Below are positions 16,431-24,943 of a DNA stretch of 64,000 nucleotides, piece by piece. Within the stretch, counting starts at the first letter, position 1. Each line of letters starts with the position of its first letter. Source of the DNA: RBG-16-57-11 sp964503145 (GTDB lineage: Bacteria; Chloroflexota; Anaerolineae; Anaerolineales; UBA4823); NCBI GenBank assembly GCA_964503145.1, contig CAZCYV010000008.1:62001-126000 (forward strand), read 5' to 3'. A program made the translations under genes and the position numbers. The notes under the pieces were generated by a model. The model searched no databases, had not been told where the DNA came from, and was given only the letters and a program-made list of their open reading frames with translations.

Positions 16431-18334
16431 GCGTATTCTTTGGACAACTGGGTGGGGAACTGGCCTGCTTTCATGCCCTGCAGGCGCATTTTCGAAGCGT
16501 GTGGCCGGAGCGCACTCTGCAGGCCTGTGAGCTGGCTGAGCGCCAGGCGGGTGTCGCCGCTGGCCAGCCGGCGGGCTACTTCCCCGCCGTCCAGGTGGTG
16601 TATGAAGCAGAAGCGCAACGGCTGTACGCTTTGTCAGGCTACATCTGGACCGGCGCAGGCTTTCCGCTGGATGAGCCTTCCGCCCGAGAGGCGATCACCG
16701 AAGCCGGGTTGCGCTTGAGCGCGCAAGGGGAGCTGGATTTGCCCGACGAGTGGGGTGGCGTGTTCTCACTGGCAGCATTCGACCTGACGCGACGAGAAGT
16801 GTGGTTGACCGGCGATCCCTCCGGTTTGCTGCCGCTCTACTACGCACAATACGGCGGCGGCCTGGTTTTCAGCAGCTATAGCCGTCCGCTGGCCAGGGCC
16901 ATGCAAACGGAGCTGGACCCCATCGGAGTGATCCAGGCCACTGCGCTGCACTATACGATTGGCCCAAGGACGCTTTATCGGAACGTTTACCGGCTGAAGC
17001 CGGGCGAATGCCTGCATTATTCGCAGGCCAGGCAACGGCTGCGCTTTAGCCAGCCGCGCAAGATCTACAGCGCCATTGATCATTACCGCTCTCCCGATGA
17101 AGCCGCCGATGCGCTGTGGGCAGATTATCTCGACGGCGCCCGCCAGGTGACCCGACCCGAGGGGAAGTACGGAATCATGCTCAGCGGTGGGGTTGATTCC
17201 AGGTTAGTGTTGGTTGGACTGCACCATTTTCAGAAACCGCTGGTAGCAGTTACCGTGGGTGACGAAGACAATCGCGAGGTTGGCATTGCTCAACGAGTGG
17301 CCCAACTGGCAGGCGCAGAAAGCGTTCGATATACCCCAGTTCAGGATACCGGTCCGTCGAAGGAACGTATAGATCGACTGATTGACCGCGCAGAATGGGC
17401 CAGCTTTCCTCACATGGAGAGTTGCGCACAGATAATGCGCCAACGAGGAGCCTTATCGGCGTCAACCGGCTTTGGCGGGGAGATATTCCTTGGAGGTCAT
17501 GCATTCTTCGTGTTTGGCAGCAAGTGGGATGAGCGTAGTCGCTTCAAGATGGCAATGCGCCGATCGTTTGGGCTACCCATTGATTTTAGCTGGCCAGTAA
17601 GCTCAGGAAATATTGCGATGGCCATCGACAGCATTCGTAATTTTTCGATGAAGGCTTTTAAATCGCATCGAAGTTACCTGCAACCAAGCTGGTTGCCTTA
17701 CTATAATCAGGCTGTCGAATTAATCGGCGATGAAATCGCAGCAGAGATCAAGCGCTTGCTCTCCAATGAGCCAGCGACCATCCAACAACTTGTAGAGCGT
17801 TACTGGTTAGAGCACTATACCCGTGATTTTTGCCGACAGGAATTTACTCAATTCACTCAACTGCCGATCGCTTTGCCAACCCTGCATCATACATTCTACC
17901 GGCGTTGCTCCAACCTGGATCCTGAACAAAAGGTTGACCATGGCATCTATCTGCGCCTGGCAAGACGCCATTATGGACAGTTTGCCCGACTCCCAACGGC
18001 GAATATACCGCTTCCTCTAAAATATCCTGATCTGATTTTGTGGCTTGCGCGAGCTTATCGGGCAATCTCCGACCGGAATGCGGTGCGCAGGCAAAAAATG
18101 ACACAGGGCATGTATAGAGGGCAGCGTTTCGGTTGGGTGAATCACGATAAATGGGTGCGTCAAACAGATTTTCTACAACGAATGCCTGATTTGGTACTCA
18201 ACTCCATATACGATCAAGATTTTTTACGAGAAAAGACTCAACGCATATCAGCCTGGCAAGAGCGGTATTATTCTGGCCAGGAATTACTGGGCTTGATCTC
18301 CACCAGTGGTATGATCCAGGGTTTCCAGTTATAG
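16427..18334 (+). CDS. Asparagine-synthetase-like protein, compositionally mosaic
   Basis: A 635-residue AsnB-superfamily protein, the third in the cluster. Its N-terminal domain (MSVFFGQLGGE, later GVFSLAAFDLTRREVWLTGD) lacks Cys2 and so is unlikely to be a glutaminase. The PP-loop is SGGVDSR at residues 253-259 and STGFGGEIFLGGH corresponds to the conserved GGDE region. From about 17190 to the stop the gene turns from GC-rich to AT-richer DNA without losing frame, which hints at recombination. An amide-forming sugar modification is inferred from family and place. Confidence 0.7.
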   Translation: MSVFFGQLGGELACFHALQAHFRSVWPERTLQACELAERQAGVAAGQPAGYFPAVQVVYEAEAQRLYALSGYIWTGAGFPLDEPSAREAITEAGLRLSAQGELDLPDEWGGVFSLAAFDLTRREVWLTGDPSGLLPLYYAQYGGGLVFSSYSRPLARAMQTELDPIGVIQATALHYTIGPRTLYRNVYRLKPGECLHYSQARQRLRFSQPRKIYSAIDHYRSPDEAADALWADYLDGARQVTRPEGKYGIMLSGGVDSRLVLVGLHHFQKPLVAVTVGDEDNREVGIAQRVAQLAGAESVRYTPVQDTGPSKERIDRLIDRAEWASFPHMESCAQIMRQRGALSASTGFGGEIFLGGHAFFVFGSKWDERSRFKMAMRRSFGLPIDFSWPVSSGNIAMAIDSIRNFSMKAFKSHRSYLQPSWLPYYNQAVELIGDEIAAEIKRLLSNEPATIQQLVERYWLEHYTRDFCRQEFTQFTQLPIALPTLHHTFYRRCSNLDPEQKVDHGIYLRLARRHYGQFARLPTANIPLPLKYPDLILWLARAYRAISDRNAVRRQKMTQGMYRGQRFGWVNHDKWVRQTDFLQRMPDLVLNSIYDQDFLREKTQRISAWQERYYSGQELLGLISTSGMIQGFQL

Positions 18335-18344
18335 TCTTTCACAG

Positions 18345-20006
18345 GTGTGTTATAGCATGTTGCAGGTGGGGTTAGTCTGGTTGGGATATTCGCCAGCCGA
18401 GATCAGTTGGACAGTCGGGCCTGTCTTGAGCATTCCGCCCTTGCCTGAGGATGTCGCCAGGCGCAGTTCTCAAGCGCTGGCGCAGAGCCAGGCTGACGCC
18501 TGGCTTTTCTGGGACGCCAGCCTGGGCGCGCCAGATCCGGCTGCCATTGTAGACGCATTATCGCGGCCGGGCGATGTGTGGCACGCCGGGCTGCGCCTGG
18601 GGATGGGCGGGCTGCCGGGGGTGATCGACTTCATTGCCCCGACCTGGATGCTCAACCGCGACCCCGACCCGGCGATCGAGGCCACCTCCTGGCGGGTCTC
18701 GCTGCGCGCCTGCCTGGCGCGGCGCCAGGTGCTCGAACAGATGGGCTTCATCCGGCCGGAATTCCACACCCTGGAAGCCGCAGCGCTGGAGTGGGGCCAC
18801 CGCTGCATCCGCCACGGGGTGGTCGCCCGGCACCTGGCCGGGCTGCTGACAGCGCCGCCGGACAGGATGCCGGTCACGATGCCGCTGGAGGATGAGCTGC
18901 GCTTCGCCCTGTATGCTTACGGGCGCAAATGGGCGCTGTGGGCGCTGCTGCGCGCTGCGCTGAGCGGATACGCCGCGCCCGGCGCGGCGCTCAAAGCCTG
19001 GCAGCGCCTGCGCCGGGTTCCAGCCCCACCGCCCCCCCGGCCTTACCGGCGGGACACGGCGGCGCCGGATGTCGCCGGGGCCGCGGCGCAAGCTCCAGGG
19101 CGCATTTCGGTCTTGATCCCCACCCTGGAACGTTATCCTTATCTGCGCACCCTGCTGGCGCAGCTACGCCGGCAAACCGTCCGGCCTGCCGAGATCATCG
19201 TGGTGGATCAGACCGACCCCCTCCGGCGGCAGCCGGGGCTGGCGGAAGAGTTCGGCGATCTGCCGCTGCGCTGGATCTATCGCGACCAGCCCGGGCAATG
19301 CTCGTCGCGCAACGCCGGGCTTAGATCGGCTAAAGGAGAATTTATCCTCCTCTTAGATGATGACGTGGAAATAGGCGAGATGCTCGTAGAGAACTTTTTG
19401 GCCGCCATTGCGCGACATGGAGCTCAGGTGGTCTCTGGCATGGCATATGAAACCTATATCAAGCCGCTTGTCGATACCTCTAGTATTCGCGTGAGCGATG
19501 TTTTTCCAGCCGGGATAACGATTATTCAAAAGCAAATACTACTTAAGACCGGTCTGTTTGACCTTGCTTTCGAGCACGGCGCCCGCGCCGACGGCGACCT
19601 GGGGATGCGCGTGTACCTGAGCGGCGCGCTGATGCTGCTCGATCCGGCCGCAGCGGTGATCCACCACCACGCGCCCAGCGGCGGGCTGCGGACACACAAG
19701 GCGCGGGTGGTGACCTACGCCAGCAGTCGGGAACGACTGACTCAGCGCCATCTGTCCAGCGTCACAGAGCTTTACCTGGCGCGGCGCTATTTCAGCCCGC
19801 GCCAGTTGCGCGAGATGCTGTGGCTGAATGTGCTCGGCACCTTCAGCCTGCATGGCGGCTGGGGCCGGCGCCTGGTCAAGATCGCCGTCAGCCTGCTCCT
19901 GCTTCCCGATACCCTGTTCACCCTGTGGCGCCGGGATCGCCAGGCCCGTCGGATGCTGGGGCGCTATCCGCAGATCCCCCAACTGGAAAACACCGAAGAG
20001 AGGTAG
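18345..20006 (+). CDS. GT2-family glycosyltransferase with an extra N-terminal domain
   Basis: A 553-residue protein. The GT-A domain begins near residue 245 with RISVLIPTLERYPYLRTLLA; LLLDDDVEIGEML holds the metal-binding D-D-D and CSSRNAGLRSAKGEF is another GT2 marker. The first 230 residues look like a decayed GT-A half (AWLFWDASLGAPDPAAIVDA, then FIAPTWML) without a clear D-x-D. GTG at 18345 or ATG at 18357 can start it. A low-GC tract (about 19320-19570) interrupts otherwise GC-rich sequence right over the catalytic region. Confidence 0.75.
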   Translation: MCYSMLQVGLVWLGYSPAEISWTVGPVLSIPPLPEDVARRSSQALAQSQADAWLFWDASLGAPDPAAIVDALSRPGDVWHAGLRLGMGGLPGVIDFIAPTWMLNRDPDPAIEATSWRVSLRACLARRQVLEQMGFIRPEFHTLEAAALEWGHRCIRHGVVARHLAGLLTAPPDRMPVTMPLEDELRFALYAYGRKWALWALLRAALSGYAAPGAALKAWQRLRRVPAPPPPRPYRRDTAAPDVAGAAAQAPGRISVLIPTLERYPYLRTLLAQLRRQTVRPAEIIVVDQTDPLRRQPGLAEEFGDLPLRWIYRDQPGQCSSRNAGLRSAKGEFILLLDDDVEIGEMLVENFLAAIARHGAQVVSGMAYETYIKPLVDTSSIRVSDVFPAGITIIQKQILLKTGLFDLAFEHGARADGDLGMRVYLSGALMLLDPAAAVIHHHAPSGGLRTHKARVVTYASSRERLTQRHLSSVTELYLARRYFSPRQLREMLWLNVLGTFSLHGGWGRRLVKIAVSLLLLPDTLFTLWRRDRQARRMLGRYPQIPQLENTEER

Positions 20007-20008
20007 CC

Positions 20009-21445
20009 TTGGAGAGCGATGTTTCACTTCGTGAGCGTACGCAGTTTCAACCCGGCCTGGTGCTGGGAAACGGCTGGATCCTGTTCGCCCTGGCGCACAT
20101 TCCGCTGGCTTTTCTAATGAGGCAGTATCCCATCCTTTCCACCGCCCATGCGCTGCTGGTGGGCGTGGTTGGGGTCATGGTCGCCCTCGGCGGGCGCAAC
20201 TCCCCGCGAGCGGCCTACGTCCTCGCCTATATCGCCGGCGCGGAGGTGCTGTGGCGGATGACCGAGGCGGGGGTCTTTTGGGAATACAGCAAATACGCCA
20301 GTGCCGCCATCGCCGGGCTGGCGATCCTGACCCGGCAACCGATGCCTCGCCCGGGAAGGGCACTGTGGTTCTTTGTATTGCTGCTGCCGTCCGTTGCCAT
20401 TACCCTGACCTCGCTCAGCCTGGAACAAACCCGAGACGAAGTCAGTTTTTATCTCTCCGGCGCGCTGGCGCTGTCGGCCTGCGCCTGGTATTTCAATGGC
20501 CTATCCATCGATACAGCTCAGATGAGGCGATTGGTCATTGCTTACATCGCGCCAGCGTATGGCATCTTTGCCCTGGCGCTGAGCGGTGCTTTGAGCGCGC
20601 CGCTGGAATCCTTCCTGGCCGGCGAGGCCAGCGTAGCTGCCAGCGGCGGATATGGCCCCAACCAGGTCTCGGCGACTCTGGGGCTGGGGGCGCTGCTGGC
20701 GCTTTTGTACCTGGTGGTTCTGAAGGCTGGGCCGACCATGCGGCTGCTCCTTTTCTTCACGCTGGTGGCGTTCCTGGCCCAGGCGGCGCTGACACTGGCG
20801 CGCGGGGGGATCTACCTGTTCGGCCTGGGCGCCCTGGCGGCGCTGTTCTTCATCTTTCGCGAGCCGCGGTTGAGGTTCACAATCGTCTTTGCCGCGCTGA
20901 TGTTTTTCTTTACGGTATATTTCTTCGCTCCTCTGCTCGACCAATTCACCGCCGGTGGCCTTTCAGCCCGCTTCAGCGATCTAAGCACCACCGGGCGGAT
21001 CGAACTGATGCAGGAGGAATTTCAGGTCTGGCTGAAGAATCCAATCTTTGGGGTTGGTCCGGGGATGGCTTCATCCTACCGAATACTTGGGGGCATGGCG
21101 ATAAACATTGCCTCCCACAATGAGTTCACCCGCATGCTGGCCGAGCACGGCGTTTTTGGCCTGGCAGCCATTGTGCTATTGATCTCGATGGCGGCGCACA
21201 ACTTGCGCCAGGCGGCTTCCCGAGCCCAGCAGGGCCTGGTGGCCGCATTTGTGGTGTGGACCTTCGCCAGCATGGCTTACATGGCGCTGCGCCTGGCGGC
21301 GCCCGCCCTGCTGTTCGGCCTGAGCGGCGCTATCGTGTGCGCAGATCTGAAAGAGGCTCTGGCGGCTGCAGAAGAAGACCAGGCAACTGCGGTTCCCGGG
21401 CTTGACTTGCCCAAACCCAGCTTTCCACGCCGGGTGAGCCGATAA
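20009..21445 (+). CDS. O-antigen ligase/polymerase family membrane protein
   Basis: A 478-residue polytopic protein with 10-12 hydrophobic segments. LARGGIYLFGLGALAALFF (the S/T-R-G-g motif), the loop NPIFGVGPGMASSY and ASHNEFTRMLAEHGVFGLAA with the conserved His-Asn are the signature of the Wzy_C/WaaL family, which polymerises or ligates lipid-linked glycans outside the membrane. The frame is open from 19820, but a TTG at 20009 just after the previous stop follows AGAGAGG at fitting distance and is preferred; the start is not certain. Confidence 0.8.
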   Translation: MESDVSLRERTQFQPGLVLGNGWILFALAHIPLAFLMRQYPILSTAHALLVGVVGVMVALGGRNSPRAAYVLAYIAGAEVLWRMTEAGVFWEYSKYASAAIAGLAILTRQPMPRPGRALWFFVLLLPSVAITLTSLSLEQTRDEVSFYLSGALALSACAWYFNGLSIDTAQMRRLVIAYIAPAYGIFALALSGALSAPLESFLAGEASVAASGGYGPNQVSATLGLGALLALLYLVVLKAGPTMRLLLFFTLVAFLAQAALTLARGGIYLFGLGALAALFFIFREPRLRFTIVFAALMFFFTVYFFAPLLDQFTAGGLSARFSDLSTTGRIELMQEEFQVWLKNPIFGVGPGMASSYRILGGMAINIASHNEFTRMLAEHGVFGLAAIVLLISMAAHNLRQAASRAQQGLVAAFVVWTFASMAYMALRLAAPALLFGLSGAIVCADLKEALAAAEEDQATAVPGLDLPKPSFPRRVSR

Positions 21446-21533
21446 GGCTCATTCCTGCCCGCTACGCCCGTTATCTGAGACCGGACGCAATGATCATGAA
21501 CACTCTGGAAAGAGTGGCTCAGCAAGCAGACAC

Positions 21534-22700
21534 TTGAACGAGCCAAAGCTGCTGTTCATCTCCACCGAATTCCCTCCCGGCCCTGGCGGCATCGGTACGC
21601 AGGCGTACCACCTGGCGCGCGGGCTGAGCGATCTGGGCTGGCGGGTGGCGGCGCTCTCCCCGCAGGACTATGCGGCCGAGGATGAGATCCGGCGCTGGGG
21701 CGCGGCGCAGTCTTTCCGCATCGTGCGCCAGCAGCACCGGCGCAGCGCGGCGCTGGAGGGCGCGGGCCGGCTGCGCGATCTGGCGCGGCTGAGTCGGGAG
21801 TTCGGGCCGGATATCCTGCTGGCCAGCGGCGCCCGGGCGGTGTGGCTGGCGGCGCTTTACGCCGGGTCCTCCCGCCGTCCGTGGGCAGCGATCGCTCACG
21901 GCGGGATCGAGTTCGGCACGCCGGTGCGCTGGCAACGCCTGATCAGCCGCTGGGCCTACAGCCAGCCGCAGGCGGTCGTCTGCGTCAGCGATTACGCCCG
22001 CGGCCGCATGCTGGCGCTGGGCGCGCGCCCCCGCCGGGTGGAAGTGATCACCAACGGCGCCGATGAGTGCGCCTTCCGCCCGCTGGATGCAGCGCTTCCC
22101 CAGGCGCTGCGCCGAGAGTGGGGCCTGGAGGAGGCGCAGATCCTGCTCACCGTCGGCAGCCTCTCCGAGCGCAAAGGGCAAGAAATCGTCATCCGCGCCC
22201 TACCCGCCATCCTGGCCGCCCGCCCCAACGTGCATTACGTGATGGTCGGCCTGCCGCAGATTCAGGATAAGCTCGAGCGCCTGGCTCAGGAGCTTGGCGT
22301 CCGCTCGCAGGTCCACTTCCTGGGGCGGGTGGATCAGGCCACCCTGGTAGCGGCCTACAACGCCTGCGACCTGTTCATCATGACCAGCCGCCGCTCGGCG
22401 AATGGCGACGCCGAAGGCTACGGCATCGCCGTCATCGAAGCCGCCCTGTGTGGCAAGCCCGCCGTGGTCAGCGGTGAATCGGGGCTGGCCGAGGCGGTGA
22501 TCGCTGAGCAAACCGGCCTGCTGGTGCCGGAGAATGACCCCCAGGCGACCGCCCAGGCAGTCTTGCGCCTGCTGGGCGACGACGACCTGCGCGCCCGGCT
22601 GGGGGGGCAAGCGCGCCAGCGAGCGTTGAGCGAGCAGACCTGGAGCAGCCGCGCCGCGCGCTACGATCAACTCTTGCGAGAAATCCTGGGGCTGGGGTGA
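21534..22700 (+). CDS. GT4-family glycosyltransferase
   Basis: A 388-residue GT-B transferase. KLLFISTEFPPGPGGIGTQAYHLA is (in overlapping parts) the N-terminal block with the glycine loop; VVCVSDYARGRM and GSLSERKGQEIVIRAL follow, and the donor site is SANGDAEGYGIAVIEAALCG with the E-x7-E pair. The start is TTG at 21534 with a poor ribosome binding site; no ATG lies nearby in frame. The 88 bp before it show no promoter. It overlaps the next gene by GTGA. Confidence 0.85.
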   Translation: MNEPKLLFISTEFPPGPGGIGTQAYHLARGLSDLGWRVAALSPQDYAAEDEIRRWGAAQSFRIVRQQHRRSAALEGAGRLRDLARLSREFGPDILLASGARAVWLAALYAGSSRRPWAAIAHGGIEFGTPVRWQRLISRWAYSQPQAVVCVSDYARGRMLALGARPRRVEVITNGADECAFRPLDAALPQALRREWGLEEAQILLTVGSLSERKGQEIVIRALPAILAARPNVHYVMVGLPQIQDKLERLAQELGVRSQVHFLGRVDQATLVAAYNACDLFIMTSRRSANGDAEGYGIAVIEAALCGKPAVVSGESGLAEAVIAEQTGLLVPENDPQATAQAVLRLLGDDDLRARLGGQARQRALSEQTWSSRAARYDQLLREILGLG

Positions 22701-23902
22701 ACCAGCGCCACCCCCAGCCTTTCGAGGCCGCCCGTAAAAAAATGAAGCTGTTGGTCATCTCGCATACGCCGCATTACCGCCGGGGAGATCAGATCGTGGG
22801 CTGGGGCTCGACGGTGCGGGAGCTGGACCACCTGGCGGGGCCTTTCGATGAGCTGACCCACCTGGCGATCCTGCACCCGGGCGCGCCGCCCCCCAGCTCG
22901 CTGCCCTATGCCTCCGAAAACATCCGCCCAATTCTGCTGCCCCCATCCGGCGGCGAGCGGCTGCGGGACAAAGCCGGCGTCTTGAAGCTGGCTCCGGCCT
23001 ACCTGGGCGAGATGCGGCGACAGATGCGGGGCGCCGATATCGTTCAGGTGCGCTGCCCGGCCAACATCAGCCTGCTGGCGCTGCTGGCGCTGGGCTTCTC
23101 CGCCAGGCCGCGTTACCGCTGGTTCAAGTACGCCGGCAACTGGCGGCCGCCGGCGGGCGGCGAAGCGCCGGCGTACCGCCTGCAGCGCTGGCTGCTGGCG
23201 AAAAACTGGGGGCGGGGGCCGGTGACGATCAACGGTCGCTGGCCAGACCAGCCAGCTCATGTCCACAGCCTGGTCAACCCCTGCCTGACCCAGGCCGAGG
23301 TCGAGCAAGCGCAGCGCCTGGCTGCTGCCAGGACGCTGAAGCAGCCGGTGCGCTTTTTGTTCGTCGGCCGCGCTGAAAGCGCCAAAGGCCTGGGGCAGGC
23401 GCTGCAAATTGTGGCGCAGGTCAAAGAGCGCGGCATCGCTTTGCGCTTCGACGTCATCGGGGACGGAGCAGAGCGGAAAAGCTTCGAAGAGCAGGCGCGC
23501 CGCCTGGGGGTCGAGGCGCAAACCTGCTTTCACGGCTTCCTGCCCCGGCCGGAAGTCAGCTCCTTCTATGCGCAAGCGCATTTTCTGCTCCACCCTTCCC
23601 GCAGTAGCGAAGGCTGGCCCAAGGTGTTGAGCGAGGCGATGGCCTACGGCGCGCTGCCGCTGGCCAGCGATATCTCCAGCATCCCCCAAACTCTGGGCGA
23701 GATCGGCTGCGGGGCTGCCTTGCCCGCCCAGGCGATCGAGCGATACGTGGACGAAATCCTGGGTTACCTGGAGCGCCCGGAGCGCTGGCAGGCCGAGTCG
23801 CAGCGCGGCCAGCAGGCCGCCCAGCGCTTCACCTACGAGGCCTACGTCGCTTCCCTGAAAGCCATGTTTCACTCCCATTGGGGCATCTCGTTGCGCTCAT
23901 GA
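22697..23902 (+). CDS. GT4-family glycosyltransferase
   Basis: A 401-residue GT-B transferase with MKLLVISHTPHYRRGDQIVG at the acceptor domain and FLFVGRAESAKGLGQALQI, LLHPSRSSEGWPKVLSEAM and GALPLASDISSIPQTL in the donor domain. The GTG at 22697 overlaps the upstream stop; an ATG at 22742 (residue 16) begins the conserved region and could be the true start. High GC throughout. The acceptor cannot be inferred. Confidence 0.82.
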   Translation: MNQRHPQPFEAARKKMKLLVISHTPHYRRGDQIVGWGSTVRELDHLAGPFDELTHLAILHPGAPPPSSLPYASENIRPILLPPSGGERLRDKAGVLKLAPAYLGEMRRQMRGADIVQVRCPANISLLALLALGFSARPRYRWFKYAGNWRPPAGGEAPAYRLQRWLLAKNWGRGPVTINGRWPDQPAHVHSLVNPCLTQAEVEQAQRLAAARTLKQPVRFLFVGRAESAKGLGQALQIVAQVKERGIALRFDVIGDGAERKSFEEQARRLGVEAQTCFHGFLPRPEVSSFYAQAHFLLHPSRSSEGWPKVLSEAMAYGALPLASDISSIPQTLGEIGCGAALPAQAIERYVDEILGYLERPERWQAESQRGQQAAQRFTYEAYVASLKAMFHSHWGISLRS

Positions 23903-24936
23903 CCGTCGCGCAGCCTTCTCCGCGCCTGTGCTTTGTCGGCCCGCTGACCGGCAGCGCGCCGGGAAGGATCCCGACCCAGGGCGAAAACCTGGCGCAGGCG
24001 TTTGCCCGCGCCGGATACCGCGTGCTCAGCGCCTCGGCGCGCGCCAGCCGCCTGGCGCGCCTGGCGGATATCGCCTGGACGCTCTGGGCGCAGCGCGGCC
24101 AGATTGACGTGCAAATGCTGCAGGTGTACAGCGGGCGCAGCTTCCTGGTCGCCGACCTGGCCAGCGCGCTGGCGAAGGCGCTGGGCCAGAAGCTGGTGGC
24201 CGTCCTGCACGGCGGCAACCTGCCCGAATTCGCCCGCCGCCATCCTGCCTGGGTCCGCCGGGTGTTGCGCCGCGCCGATCGGCTGGTGGCCCCCTCGCCG
24301 TTCCTGGCGCGCGAGCTGGCCTGGCTGGGGCTGCCGGTGCAGGTGATCCCCAATCACATCGATTTGCCGCGCTACCCCTTCAAGCGCCGCGCCCGCCCGG
24401 CGCCGCGCCTGTTGTGGATGCGCACCTTCCACCCGATCTACAATCCAGAAATGGCGCTGCGCGTCGTCGCCCGGCTGCGCCGGGAATATCCCGATGTCCA
24501 TCTGGTCATGGCTGGTGCCGCTGACATCTCTCTGGACGGCGTGAAGCGCATGGCCGAAGGCGACGGCCTGACGGCGCACGTGTCTTTCGCCGGTTTCCTG
24601 GACCAGGCGGCCAAGGTCCAGGTCGCCAGCCAGCAGGACATCTATCTCAACACCAATCGCATCGACAACATGCCGGTGACGGTGATCGAAATGGCTGCCC
24701 TGGGGCTGCCGGTCGTCGCCACTCGCGTCGGCGGGCTGCCGGATCTGGTTACGGACGGGGTGAACGGCCTGCTGACGCCCGACGACGACGACCAGGCCAT
24801 GGCGGATGCGGTGAAGCGCCTGCTCAGCGAGCCTGGGCTGGCGGAGCGCCTGGCGCTGGCCGGGCGCGAGCTTGCCGAAAGCTGCTCCTGGGAGAAAGTC
24901 CGAGCGAGGTGGGAAGAGATGCTTTTCTCCCTCTAA
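23899..24936 (+). CDS. GT4-family glycosyltransferase
   Basis: A 345-residue GT-B transferase, somewhat short for GT4. LCFVGPLTGSAPGRIPTQGE starts the acceptor domain, LVAVLHGGNLPEFARRHP resembles HGG motifs of exopolysaccharide GT4 enzymes, and DIYLNTNRIDNMPVTVIEMA with GLPVVATRVGGLPDLV forms the donor site. The ATG at 23899 overlaps the upstream stop. It is followed 7 bp later by the CapK-like gene. Confidence 0.82.
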   Translation: MTVAQPSPRLCFVGPLTGSAPGRIPTQGENLAQAFARAGYRVLSASARASRLARLADIAWTLWAQRGQIDVQMLQVYSGRSFLVADLASALAKALGQKLVAVLHGGNLPEFARRHPAWVRRVLRRADRLVAPSPFLARELAWLGLPVQVIPNHIDLPRYPFKRRARPAPRLLWMRTFHPIYNPEMALRVVARLRREYPDVHLVMAGAADISLDGVKRMAEGDGLTAHVSFAGFLDQAAKVQVASQQDIYLNTNRIDNMPVTVIEMAALGLPVVATRVGGLPDLVTDGVNGLLTPDDDDQAMADAVKRLLSEPGLAERLALAGRELAESCSWEKVRARWEEMLFSL

Positions 24937-24943
24937 ACCTGAC

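Noticed and set aside
22667..23878. 403-codon minus-strand frame opposite the GT4 gene at 22697
   Set aside because: The plus-strand glycosyltransferase has clear motifs and overlaps its neighbours; the antisense frame shows none.
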